Source of the DNA: Beaufortia kweichowensis
Lineage: Eukaryota > Chordata > Actinopteri > Cypriniformes > Gastromyzontidae
NCBI GenBank assembly: GCA_019155185.1
Contig: CM032794.1
Span: forward strand, 13,432,721-13,496,720
DNA length: 64,000 nucleotides
Direction of reading: 5' to 3'
The notes beneath the pieces are model-generated. The model was not told the origin of the DNA. It saw nothing but the letters and a program-made list of their open reading frames with translations, and did no database searches. Made by a program: the position numbers and the translations under genes. Below, in pieces: positions 1 through 16,680 of this stretch (its first letter is position 1; every line of letters begins with the position of its first letter).

Positions 1-2673
1 CATTATATTGATGTTTTACTTAGTAGAACTTAACAAAATGAGTAATTTTCTAGAGTAAAGGGGCATGAGAATGATAATGTACACTGTCATCATACTGTGT
101 CACTACCCACGATCCATCTGGAAACAATCCTAACAACCAGCCCAATGACCCTCAAGAGTTTCTCAGCAAATGCATGTCAAGCAGCTTTAGCAGTCACAAA
201 ATGATTGTGATTATGCACCCACACACTACTTCAGCACAAAGACATATGACTGTGAATTAATTACCTCTTTTAAGATGATGCTAAAACTAAGAAACAAAAG
301 CTTTAAAAAGTCAAAACATTCATTTTGAAAGCTCTGTCACACAGTGTGGGAGTCTCACAGTCTTCTATTCACTTATTGTTCGACTTATATAAGTAAGTAT
401 TATAAGTAAGGTGCTTTTTAGACATTCAATTACATTAGACATAAAACATTATCTTTTGCAAACAAATGCACTTTGCAGTACACATTTTTTCTTTTCTAGT
501 GAATAGCCTCTTTTCCTATTAACATTTAGTCATAGATCTCCAAATGTATATTCAAGTAGATTGCACACATTAGAATACAACTCTAATAATAATCTTAAAT
601 TTGACATGTTCCCATCTATGTACTGAGGTTTTCTCTCAAATTGAATGCCAAAACACAGTCCTACACAGTCCTGAGCCATTAAAGGGCATTCTTGGGTCTG
701 GATAATGGTCCATCCAATACTTGAGTCATCACAGTCAGAATCCCAGGGGACTGCATTCATCCATCATCTGCTAAAAAATTACTCCCAAAAGTTATGCTTA
801 TCAAAAAGATTGCTGATGTTATCTTACAGTGCATAATTCTGTGTGTGTTTTTACTGTGTGCTGAAAATTGGTGCAGTGTTCTTGGTTAATAATTCAATAA
901 ATACTGAATAAAAGAATTAGAGATGATGTATTCAAAATTCTGGATATTTATAGTACACCAGAATGGACCATTTTCTCTCTGAGATTAGGATGGTAGTTTA
1001 ATCAAGACAGAAATGACCAAAGGTAGCAAATCCAATAAAGGAGTACTTCCCCAAAAAGAAAACGAAAGAAAAAATGTAATAAATATTTGGTGTGGTGGAT
1101 TTAATGCAATGGCAAATGCTGTGTCATACTGTACTTCAGTTGACAGTACATGGTGACATGTTATGGAGGTCAGCATGATTTTACTGTAAAATTACTGTGA
1201 AACAATCAGGTTGTTTTATTCACCAGCACTGATCCGAGTGTGTGGAACATTAACATCTTGCCAACAATCTTATAATATACTGCCATTGAATTGAATCATT
1301 CCAATTGGATATTCATTTAATCAACTCCTTTTGTATTCTAAAGATAAAGTCAAACTTTCAGATAAAGAAACTGAATAGAGATCACTTTCACACCCTGACC
1401 ATTAATAGTCTAATGCAATAGTCTAATGCTAATTAATAGTCTAATGCTCATTATTAGTCTAATGCAATGTTTTAGAATATACACTTTAATGTCATATTTA
1501 CAGATACTGCAAATGTATAGTCTCAGTAGTAAAGTTAAACGCTTTTGTGTTTGTCAATGGGAAATAATTATGTAGCAAAATGCTTGTGCCATGCTATTTA
1601 ACTAAATCTTTTTAAACTCAACAATGTACTTGTGGCTTTGTATATATCATTTGTCCATTTAGATCACTATGCAGAGAATGGCTTCAGCTCTGTTTCAGTT
1701 TGTCCGGCACAGCCTGTCGATCTGAATAAGGATGGCTGACGGCTGATTGATTTCAGGGTTGCTGTGTGTGCTTGCTGCAATCTTTTGTTGTCTTTTATTG
1801 TCGCTGACCTCCAAGCATATAAAAGATTCATGTGGACTGCTCACTGTGTTTGTTAATGTACTTCAACACGCCATATCATTCAGCCAGAAAGCATCAGCAC
1901 TCTCTCTATAAATATTTACTACGCCTATCCTCTTCTTCCTTTTACATTTCTTTTCTCCTCATTTCGTTGCTTGTCACTCTTCTCCTGAGATCTTTCCACT
2001 ATGGGGAGGCCAAAGTGACACCAGTTGACAACATGACAATCTGAATGGATATAATGATGACAGAATGGAATAGAATGTCACTATATTTTTATGAATTGTT
2101 GGGGATTTTTCAAAATATGTAAGTCAGAGGTAGGTACCAGTTCCAAATCTTACATGCTTCATTACATCCAGCATGCATATCTGTCATCAGGAAGTAAATA
2201 ACCGTGAGCATTCATGCGCACACTCGCACAAACACACCATCTGCCCCAATGACAGAAATCCAAAACTAAAACATCTATACTACAAACATAGGTAATGGCT
2301 CATTTGCATTGCAGGCTGTCATCTAGTTCCAGTTTGTAAGAGATAGTGAGTATGTAAAACAGCTCTGGCATAAGACGTGTTTGCTGAGCTCTATAGGCAA
2401 ACTGTCACATCTACTTAAACAAGACTGACAACCTGACACCAATGACCACCACAGTGTTCTCTTTGTCATCATATTCATTAAATCTTGCTATTGTCACAAG
2501 TTATTTAGTAGATGATGATATATAAATTTACAATTTACAACAAAATGTACAAAACAATTTGATTTCCCCCTTTAAATGAACATTTTAGCAAACAATAATC
2601 CCTCAGAATAGTTTCCATGGAAATGCATCCAAGAACTTTGCAGATCTTTTCTACTTCTTTTTTAATGTCCTTG
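1..2673. other. Gene-free left edge
   Basis: AT-rich sequence without a recognised gene. The 76-codon minus-strand ORF at 530-760 has mixed composition but no known motif and no convincing splice context. The only repeat is the short tandem at 1.4 kb. Confidence 0.5.
1401..1468. repeat. Imperfect short tandem repeat of 'atagtctaatgc'
   Basis: Four copies of AGTCTAATGC at spacings of roughly 15-20 bp with intervening ATTAAT. No other structure is seen around it. Confidence 0.8.
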
Positions 2674-3019
2674 GCCCTATTTACACCTGTATTAAGATCA
2701 GTCTCGGCTGATCCGAACACAAGTGCTCAGCTGAGACACATCACTGTTTACTGGCAGTAACATGCATCTCAAATGTGTCTTCTGTGACCACTTATGAGAA
2801 GATGTCTCAGGTGTCTGATTTTATGGCTGCGTGTTTATATTGGCCAAAAAGTCAGCACACTCTTAATTTTAAAAATCTATCTTTAACATAACAAAACATG
2901 GTTCTAAAATGGAAAATCTCGAAATGTTGTTAGATTGATCTGAACACAGAACGCTATTTAGCACTTTCCATTTGCAAATGGGTCGTCCGAAACGGATGTT
3001 AGTAGCAGGTGTAAATGTG
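2674..3019. mobile_element. Old MITE with inverted termini
   Basis: The left end CCTATTTACACCTGTATTAA at 2675-2694 mirrors TTAGTAGCAGGTGTAAATGT at about 2999-3018. The interior has no ORF. It resembles the fish repeat family with a 'tttacacctg' terminus, and is degenerate. Confidence 0.6.

Positions 3020-8680
<5,661 letters not shown>

Positions 8681-8739
<59 letters not shown>
8681..8739. repeat. (TA)n microsatellite, about 60 bp
   Basis: Perfect TA run, self-complementary and able to extrude a cruciform. ORFs crossing it encode only Tyr/Ile alternation. Confidence 0.97.
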
Positions 8740-8743
<4 letters not shown>

Positions 8744-10399
8744 AATACATTATTTAATAAGTAATAATTGTCTGCGCTACGTATCATTTACCACTAGACT
8801 TATTTATGTTATAGACTTACATAACAGACATATTTATGCTGATCCTCCACGTTGAATAGTGTGTTAAATAATGTTACACACTGCCAATATTTGTGGGTCT
8901 GTATGTGATCTATCAAAATAAAAAGGCAAGACACATTCAAAAGACCTCTCTAATAGCAAACCAGTAGATGGCAGCAAAATGTCGTGAGTTTATTACGTGT
9001 CCCAAGACATGGTGGTGGAATCCATAAATAATAAAAGCAATAATTAAATGTTATTATAAAGTATATTATTTACAAGTCTATGTCTGATAACTTTAATAAC
9101 TTTTTACTTATTAAAGTAAAGTTTTAACTTCTAACGTATAATATATTCTTAATTTATATATGTCAATCTTGTCAATCAAAACAATATATTACTAGTATCA
9201 GTCTGCAGAAGTCACACTGGTTTCTGCACCCAAGTCGTTTTTAGTAAGCTTAATTGTTCACCCTATTAAAGACTGACATCTAGTGGTGTCCCAGCAGAAT
9301 GTTTCGATACGTTGACAAACAGTTATACAACTTACAAATTTTTCTTTTCACAAACAAACATCTCCACATCTGGTATGCACTGTCAGAAAAATGGTTAAAA
9401 CTTGTACCTTTTTGTCACTAGGGCAGTACGTATGTATGTATCCATATGCTACCAATATGTACCTTTGTGATACAGCTAAAAAGACTAAAATAGATAAAGT
9501 ATGAGGCCGAGACTGTTCCCAACACCTTTTATCCAGCAATTCCCTATTCAGAAACATGCTCAGGTACTTCTCACAAAGGCTCAGTCTGCCTAAATGACAT
9601 GTCCACAAAACCTTGCACTGAATACTCCCCAAATCTCTCCTTTATATTTTTAGTAGATACTTTTTAACAGTGTTAAAACTTTTTAACGTTTTACTGTGAT
9701 GCATGCATGTGCAGGATTTAACGGGATTGGTATCTCAGAAGCCAAAAGCTAAGGCCTCAAGAGTATAGATCACTAATAGAATTATGTGGGAATCCTTTAA
9801 CAATTCAGAATACAGTGGTAAACAGTCAAAATGATAGATCACGTTACTTCAGAAAAGCTTTGAAAGATTTGTTGCATCAAGAAGCATGATGCCTTTACAA
9901 TCGTAGTGCAGGTTAGTAGGACATGCAGGAAGGTAAATATAGATAATGCAAAGAGGTGTATGCTTAGGTTTGTTTGAACATTGTAAGTGAACTTGCTCTT
10001 TTGTTAGTAATCAGCTATTTCATTCCATCACTAGGATGGGGTGCTATGTGTGGCAGGTAGCAGTTAGCTGAATGTGTTGCAGGTTTGAGCTACAAAAGGA
10101 GTCCTCCATGAACTCTTACCATTACTCCTGTATAAAGCATACTGCAAAACAGTTTCAATAAACATTTGTTATTAGAGATGTCCATCCATTAAATTAATAG
10201 ACCCTGGATAAGGAGCTGAGTAAATCATAATAAAGCATGACATGGCAGGCACTTGCATTAATAGGTGCCCTATTGAATTTCTCTATAATTGCATTGTTAT
10301 AATACAAGTCTTGTAATCTATTTGTCTCACTTTATCAGTCTTGCATTTAGATTGACTGTGCTGTTATTGTGAGTAATATAACATAATACACTGATGGTG
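8740..10399. other. Gene-free stretch before the CpG domain
   Basis: AT-rich. The only item is the dispersed-repeat fossil at 9.4 kb. Composition changes sharply to CpG-containing after about 10.48 kb. Confidence 0.45.
9375..9480. repeat. Fossil of a dispersed fish repeat
   Basis: CACTGTCAGAAAAATGGTTA then GTACCTTTTTGTCACTAGGG and CAGTACG, with CAATATGTACCTTTGTGA further on, follow the layout of a common fish repeat rich in 'gtacctttt' and 'ggggcagtacc'. Ends are not definable. Confidence 0.4.
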
Positions 10400-12179
10400 G
10401 CACTTTGTTATCTTTGCGTCACACTTTTGGAGTAGCAGATGGTTTCAACTGCTGTCTTAAAACGAAACATTTTCATTTAAATGTCAAACGTGGCGTGGCA
10501 ATAATTGCGCTCCTTTCTCATTCTAATATCGACAAAGCCTTCCGCGCAAAAAGTAGTTTCCTGCAAACGGGTTTTGTTGCTTACATGACCAAACGTGTTC
10601 ATGTAAATTTACAAATTTCTGCGTTTTGTCCTGATGACGTTATTTGCCATTCGCTCACATAAAAGTTAGCCGTTCGTGGCGTGAAAAAGAGAGACAGCGC
10701 GCGTACGTGTGCCACAAACCGTGCGAATACGATTTGGCTCTGCGCACATCTCGCACGCACTCTGCAATGCAATCCACACACAGTTGATGCGGTACTGCTA
10801 GCAAGGGCGTTCAGACAACGAGTGAGACACACCCAGAGGAAAAATGGTCTCAACTAATGCGCAAGTACAATCAAAAGGGCTTGAGAATAGCCTGCTTGCG
10901 CGGGTTGGAGTCAATGGCCAGCTCGAGGGGAGAAGATTTTTCTTCAAGGGCAAAATGTCCTGGTATGAACAGATTTCGAAATAACGTTATAAAACGACAG
11001 AGTCGCCAGTGAAATGCGCTCTCTCAACAAACAACCCAGCCGGTGCATTTGTGAAAACAATCATGCGCCAAGCAATCGCTCTACAGTGTTTTCTAAGGGG
11101 TAGCGGAGCGACAAACAGACATGACATCAAATATAGGTAAAGTCTACTGCTTTTTGTTCGTTTTAAGAGTCAATAAATGATTTTATAAATATGCGAATGC
11201 GTTGTATTTTGCGAGCTAAGATGGCGCCGGGCAGTCAGGTGACCTTGTTTTTCCCTCAATACCAACAATAGTCAAAGTGAAAAGCGGAAGTGAATGCTCC
11301 CCCGAAATGTGATTGGCTGGTTTGAACTGTAGGAAAAAGCGTGGGCCCGTGGTTGGAGTGTGCGATGTGGCAGTCAAGTGCATGTGACGAGCTTGTTTTT
11401 AATAAAACCAGCGAGTACTGGAAACTCGTCTGCGCTGCTGTAGCGGGAGACCCGTACTGCATTATCAGTCGTGAAAATAAACTACGTCGATCATATCATC
11501 ACGTTTGCGTCATAGTTATAACAGTATTATATGCCCTACGGTTTAAGTTCATTTTGTTATAAAAAAAACAAAAACAGGTTTGTCAAAAGGTTGTGACTTA
11601 ACAGCTATCTACTGTGATAATACTATTTACATGCATTTACACTGCATTTAAATAAACCAGACTTAACCAATCGGTGCTTACAGTGCTGATCAGTTAAAAC
11701 TCTTCAAGGGTAAAATATCATTTCATTGTTACACCATGTGCTCACTGCGTAAACAAGATGAAAAGTAATAAAAGATTTAGCGCAGATAGTCTTGGTGATT
11801 GCCAGTGTGCATTCCCTCCAGAAACGACTCTCAAAAGGGGGAGGGGTCGTGTTTTCCTGATGGTTTAACATCCATCGGTCCAAAGTGACAGTACTACCTG
11901 CCAAGAAACTCTTATTGATAAGGCAGAAAGCAACGAGTTATAATGTTTACAGTCATCCCCAACTTCTTTTACGCGTCTGTTGCATTTTACTCTAACCAAC
12001 ACATCGGCAGCATATTTCAAAATATGTTTGATAGACGTTATCTGTAATCCCATAACTCGTGTAAGTGTATATAAATCGCTCAAAACTAAAGTAACTATCC
12101 GACCCTCGTTGAGTCTTCAGCGCTTTCGACAGTTCGCTTGATTTTATCGCATAGATGTCACCCTAAAACAGATTCGTTG

Positions 12180-12450
12180 GATCAACCTAACAGTTCATAT
12201 AACCCCACCCAGTTTCTGATCGAGCTTTGATTGGTCGTCGTACAAGTTGTGAGTATTTTCACATTCCGTCCCGCGCTTCTAATTGGTCGCCGGTGACGAC
12301 AATCCCACACCCAACTCCCACCCACTGAGGCATCATGTTTGTGAGGCTCGCAACAGCTAGTTTGTTAAGAGGCTATAGCTGAATGTGCAGCAAAGACTTC
12401 AAGTCTAACTGCGCTCTTTGGTTTAAATTACTTATTTAGCGTTCAGTAAG
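12180..12450 (+). promoter_or_regulatory. anp32a: anp32a proximal promoter and 5' UTR
   Basis: Two inverted CCAAT boxes (ATTGG at 12230-12234 and 12282-12286) lie 52 bp apart in matching contexts (GATTGGTCG, AATTGGTCG). A TGACG half-CRE is at about 12294, and no TATA box is seen. This is a typical CpG-type promoter arrangement. The transcription start is inferred to lie around 12320-12380. Confidence 0.6.
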
Positions 12451-12504
12451 ATGGATATGAAAAAGAGAATTCATCTGGAGTTGCGGAACCGAACGCCATC
12501 AGAC
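12451..12504 (+). CDS. anp32a: anp32a coding exon 1 (residues 1-18)
   Basis: Encodes MDMKKRIHLELRNRTPSD and ends at a gtaagc donor at 12505, phase 0. It is followed by a 2.1-kb intron that is still CpG-rich over its first 1.6 kb. Confidence 0.95.
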
Positions 12505-15500
12505 GTAAGCATCTTTATTATTTCCCGAGGGTTATAATTTCATTAAAACTGTTGGTTAGAGTAAGTCTGCGTGGATGGACAACGCTAGATGTGCACGCGT
12601 CAAGTTGACGATGTCTTGAATGAAAAGTTTGCGGCTACTTCGTTACAAGCCTAGAACCCTAGATATTGTTGTCTCGGTATATCCATAAACGGACCATAAG
12701 TTTTACAGTTCTACCGCTTTTTACTTAAGTTTCGAGCGATCTTTTGATTGATGCTCTGGTCGGAAACTGAGAGCTCCATGCATTCAGTGTACAAACAAGG
12801 GAAGCGGCGTGAGAAGCCATATTTGTAACTTTGTAGCCCCCGAACGCGCCCTTTTCCTTTGCATCCTCAGTGCTGCAAAAGTAGCCTGCCGTCAGTTCAT
12901 GCCTCTCGCACTTTAGCACATCCATTTTCAATTCAACATTCATACATGCCAGTCAAAGTGGTCGTCGGCCAGTTCGGTAACTTGTTGTGGGACAAATTTC
13001 GCGAATTGCTGTGCAGATGATTTGACAGGTAGCTTATGGTACCCGGATCAGCCAACTCATTTTTTTTGTATCTCTTATCCAAAAGTGTTTTTATGTCTAA
13101 ATGTAGTCTAAACCTAAAACATGTATATTTTCTATTCCAAGAAAGTTACATAAGTGCTTAGACGGGATCGTATTGTGGGGGTTTGTCACGTTACTAATGT
13201 TCACCTCTTTGATTTAGAAGAAAATGTGCGTAACCACGCATTTGTTGTTCAGCCGTGTTGTAGATAGAAATCGTGTCACAGCATATCTAGTTGCGTAAAT
13301 GTGTTCAAACATATTTCAAACGGCATTATATGTCGACGACATTGATTGCCTAAATGCAAAGACCAAATTAGCGCTCCCCTCACTTTATAAATAACCTAGG
13401 GGGGTTTATATCAATGTTCCCGTACGTGTAGCTGCGTTCGGTGCAACATTATCAAGGTCCCTGTTATTGCCTCTTTACGCATGCCTAAATACAGAATAAC
13501 GTAACTCGTTATTAAAATGTCATAACCGCGCTCTGATCCGTCGTGTTCTCTCTGTATGTGTCCACTGGCGGTATAAAGAGATTTTCAGCCGTTTGGCTTT
13601 GCTTGTTATTAACACAGACTGAGCGCTTATGCGAGCCCTACGCAACTTGAAGCTGCGCTGCTCTAGTTCCAAGATCTAGGACAAGCCGCCATTTTAACCA
13701 GCAACAAAGACGCACGGTATTTAACCGAGTAGAGATTCGTCGTTGCCGTTCAAACGCTTTGTACGGCTCAGAGATGTTAATAATTCGGAGTCGAATGGGT
13801 ATAATGCCGGGAATGGTGTATTTATTGCAAGAAGTCAATACCTTTTGCTAAAGACCGACTCCTTTGCATTATCATGCGCTTTTCTGCCCCTCCTACTCGT
13901 GAATTCTTGTGCCCGTCCTCGTGTATTTGCTGCTCCGAGACAATGCAATGGATTTTGTGAAACACATTTAGCCTACCTTTAACGCGTCTTTACTTTGCTG
14001 TTTGAGGTTGCAAACGCTATAATAAACATACTCTGCCTTTAGTATTGTACGCCGCTTGTTGCAGAGTCAGCCATTTTGTTGGACGGTGTAAACGGAGTGG
14101 AGTCAAATGTGAGATTTTTGTCAGTTAACGCGGCAAAGTCCTGAAACGCATACTGTACAGCGTCTTACTGTACACAGCATGTGTCCTGTTCGTTTTCTCT
14201 CCGTACATTCTCTTGAACGTACTTCCCCATGTAATAAAAAAAAACTAGAAACTGTATTAATCTTCTATTCAGAAAGAATATTAATATTCTTCCCGTTTTA
14301 CCTAATATTATTGATAATTATAGAGTAACACGTGGTTTTCAGACTTGATTTTCTGAAATGTATTGCCATTGTTACAACCATTGTGATAATTGAACATAAT
14401 AAAAGGAAAATTACACAAGGCTCCTGGCATGCTGCAAAAGTAGGAATGTGTCTGACTTTGAAGCCACATTAATCATCCTGCCTACATTGAGATCTCAGTG
14501 TTCGTTGAAAGTTGCCAGCAGACTATTACAAATGTTGTATTAAGTAATTTAGTTTTGATAAAGTTTTTAACTTGCTCCTTTGTATCAGGTGAAAGAACTT
14601 GTGTTGGACAACTGTCGGTCAAATGAGGGCAAAATTGAGGGACTCACTGATGAGTTTGAGGAACTGGAATTTCTAAGCACAATCAACGTAGGCTTAACGT
14701 CAGTCGCCAATCTGCCCAAACTAAACAAACTCAAAAAGGTAAATAAATAAAATATAAAGTATTTTGATTTAAGTTATTAGTTTAGTACTGAACAATAATC
14801 ATTGTCTTCATTCACAGCTTGAGCTTAGCGATAACAGAATCTCAGGGGGTCTGGAGGTACTGGCAGAGAAATGTCCAAACCTTACCCATCTCAACCTCAG
14901 TGGCAACAAAATAAAAGACCTCAGCACCATCGAACCCCTGGTAAGTCATGAGTTCATGAACTTCTTGTATATTACTGGTTACACATTGTTAATTAAGACG
15001 CTGTGAAACATGTTAATTCTAAATAACACATTTTGCCTAATAGCTATATTTGTGGTGATGCCTAATTTTAAGTTTGCAGCATTACCAAAAATTTTGGTCT
15101 TTTTTTCCAACAGAAGAAATTAGAAAGTCTCAAAAGTTTAGACTTGTTCAACTGTGAGGTGACAAACCTGAATGACTACAGAGAAAATGTTTTCAAGCTA
15201 CTCCCTCAGTTGACGTATCTCGATGGCTATGACAAAGAGGATAAAGAGGCACCAGATTCTGATGCAGAAGCATATGTTGAAGGGCTAGATGATGATGAGG
15301 ATGATGAAGACGGTATGCTTTCGTAAAGTCTGACTGTTTTGATTTTGTTTTTTATCCTTTTGAAATTGATTTAGTTTAATTAATTTATCATTGACCAAAT
15401 TTTGTCTACAGATGGGGAGGAGGAGGAGTATGATGAGGATGCAGCTCCAGGAGAGGAAGATGAAGAGGAGGGAGAGGAGGATGAGGAGGAAGAAGGAGAA

Positions 15501-15871
15501 GAGGAGGAAGAAGAGGACATCAGTGGAGAGGTAAATGCTGGAAATACTGATGTGCTTTTATGTTAAAAAAACCCCTGCATTGTATGAACTCATTTTTTTC
15601 TTAACTTTAGGAAGAGGAGGAAGAGGAGTTAAATGATGGAGAGGTAGATGATGAGGAAGACACTGGTAAGTAAAGAAGCATTTTAAAGGTTCTTCTGGAA
15701 ATCTTAATCAAAGTTAAATGGCTATTTCTTAGTGCTGTAAGCTGGATGAGTGGAAGTAAAACAAAACAAAAATAAAAAAAATGGTCCTCCTATGTTGTGT
15801 TTACAGAGGAGGAGCGGGGTCAGAAAAGAAAAAGAGAGCTGGATGAGGAAGGGGAGGAAGATGATGACTGA
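12451..15871 (+). CDS. anp32a: Acidic leucine-rich nuclear phosphoprotein 32 A (ANP32A), complete, 7 coding exons
   Basis: Coding exons are 12451-12504, 14589-14738, 14818-14940, 15114-15312, 15412-15530, 15611-15665 and 15807-15871. All have GT-AG introns and consistent phases, giving 254 aa (human ANP32A is about 249). The protein starts MDMKKRIHLELRNRTPSD, the family N-terminal cap. Residues 18-110 hold the leucine-rich repeats (LDLFNCEVTNLNDYREN follows in the LRR cap), and residues from about 165 to the end are almost continuous Glu/Asp with a KRKR nuclear-localisation motif at 240-243. The family is known to inhibit PP2A, to mask histone tails (INHAT complex) and to act as a histone chaperone, in nucleus and cytoplasm. 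The start is supported by the match to the family start and by two CCAAT-type boxes about 165-220 bp upstream. Anp32b/e paralogues are the alternative, but the N-terminus, the KRKR tail and linkage to coro2b favour anp32a. The gene is convergent with coro2b. Confidence 0.95.
14589..14738 (+). CDS. anp32a: anp32a coding exon 2 (residues 19-68)
   Basis: Begins VKELVLDNCRSNEGKIEG after a tgtatcag acceptor and ends LNKLKK at a gtaaat donor. It carries the first two leucine-rich repeats (LVLDN, LEFLSTINVGL). Length 150 nt, phase 0 on both sides. Confidence 0.95.
14818..14940 (+). CDS. anp32a: anp32a coding exon 3 (residues 69-109)
   Basis: Encodes LELSDNRISGGLEVLAEK through KDLSTIEPL, two canonical LxxLxLxxN repeats. 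Acceptor ttcacag, donor gtaagt, 123 nt, phase 0. Confidence 0.95.
15114..15312 (+). CDS. anp32a: anp32a coding exon 4 (residues 110-176)
   Basis: Encodes KKLESLKSLDLFNCEVTN, the LRR C-terminal cap (ENVFKLLPQLTYLDGYD) and the beginning of the acidic tail. It ends in phase 1 at a gtatgc donor. If this intron were retained, translation would stop after four more residues. Confidence 0.95.
15412..15530 (+). CDS. anp32a: anp32a coding exon 5 (acidic tail)
   Basis: Almost pure GAG/GAA/GAT codons encoding a Glu/Asp run with a single EDISGE interruption. Acceptor tttgtctacag, donor gtaaat. The purine-rich strand makes this exon low-complexity DNA, so exact repeat counts are the part most liable to assembly error. 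Confidence 0.92.
15611..15665 (+). CDS. anp32a: anp32a coding exon 6 (acidic tail)
   Basis: A 55-nt exon encoding EEEEEELNDGEVDDEEDT, a characteristic ANP32A tail segment (NDGEVDDEED). It ends in phase 1 at gtaagt. Confidence 0.92.
15807..15871 (+). CDS. anp32a: anp32a coding exon 7 with stop codon
   Basis: Encodes EEERGQKRKRELDEEGEEDD and a final D, with TGA at 15869-15871. KRKR is the nuclear-localisation motif and the DDD-stop end is typical of the family. Confidence 0.93.
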
Positions 15872-16680
15872 ACAGGCGCTCCCCATTGTGATCTGACCGT
15901 TTAACCCCTGTATATCTGTCCTATTGTCACTCTGCGATGGTTTGGGGAGGTATTCAAATGGTAGGGGCGGGCTTAGTATAAACGAGGACACAGTTTAAAT
16001 ATTTGTTTTTAGCTTTATTTTTTTGTTGTTGTTGCTGTTGTTGTTGTTTTCTTTTGGTTTGGTTTGTACTTTGAGTTTGATTCCCTTCATTTTCTCCAAA
16101 AGCTCTTCATGACAACACCGTGTGGAAATTTATTGTTGGAAACAGACCAGTATGCTCTTTGTAATTTTTCCCTCTCTTTACTGTTGATGCCTAAATGCTG
16201 GTGATGACTTATGTATTAAAAAACAACCAAAAACCTTTTAGAAGTGCATGGCTGACTCTATTTTAAAGTTGACTACTGGATTTCAAGGAAGAACATTTTC
16301 TAACCCGCTTTTTTATTGCATCTTTTATTTGTGTATTGCTTTTTTTTTTTTGGTGTTTTCATCATTATCATCATCATCGCCACCATGTGACGTGCTGTTT
16401 AGGCATGAAAAATACATCATGGTGTCTGCTTGGACATGCACAGTTCAACCTCTCAATGTGATTTTATTTTATTTTTTAATGTTAAGAGTTGAATGTCTGC
16501 CCTTGTCAAATGAGTCCTAAACCCCTTTTCCCTTTTGTGTGGATAGTTCAGAGGTTTTGTGTTCTTGTAAATAATGACCAAATATATTTTTTTCTGATTC
16601 CCTTTGATAATGGCAGACATTTTCACAAATAATCTCAGTTGTAACCATTAACTGTAATAAAATGAATGAAAACAAGCAGC
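15872..16680 (+). other. anp32a: anp32a 3' UTR (probable)
   Basis: T-rich sequence follows the stop codon. ATTAAA at 16215-16220 and AATAAA at 16656-16661 are the candidate polyadenylation signals. A TTG-rich tract lies at 16021-16048. The true end cannot be fixed from sequence alone. Confidence 0.5.
16021..16048 (+). repeat. TTG trinucleotide tract in the anp32a 3' UTR
   Basis: Imperfect (TTG)n broken by one GCT. It lies about 150 bp after the anp32a stop. Confidence 0.7.

Larger units (their letters stand above)
10400..14200. promoter_or_regulatory. Broad CpG-rich domain around the anp32a 5' end
   Basis: CG dinucleotides are visibly frequent from about 10.48 kb to 14.2 kb, unlike the flanking AT-rich DNA. 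YY1-type motifs occur at 11219-11229 (AGATGGCGCCG), about 13686-13694 (CCGCCATTT) and about 14069. No full-length ORF accounts for the region, so I read it as an unmethylated promoter domain that covers the anp32a start and most of intron 1. Confidence 0.55.

Noticed and set aside
530..760. 76-codon minus-strand ORF with protein-like composition (CFGIQFERKPQYIDG)
   Set aside because: I do not recognise it. An acceptor-like ttttttag lies upstream but an in-frame TGA separates it from the ORF start. A BLASTP hit would reverse this rejection.
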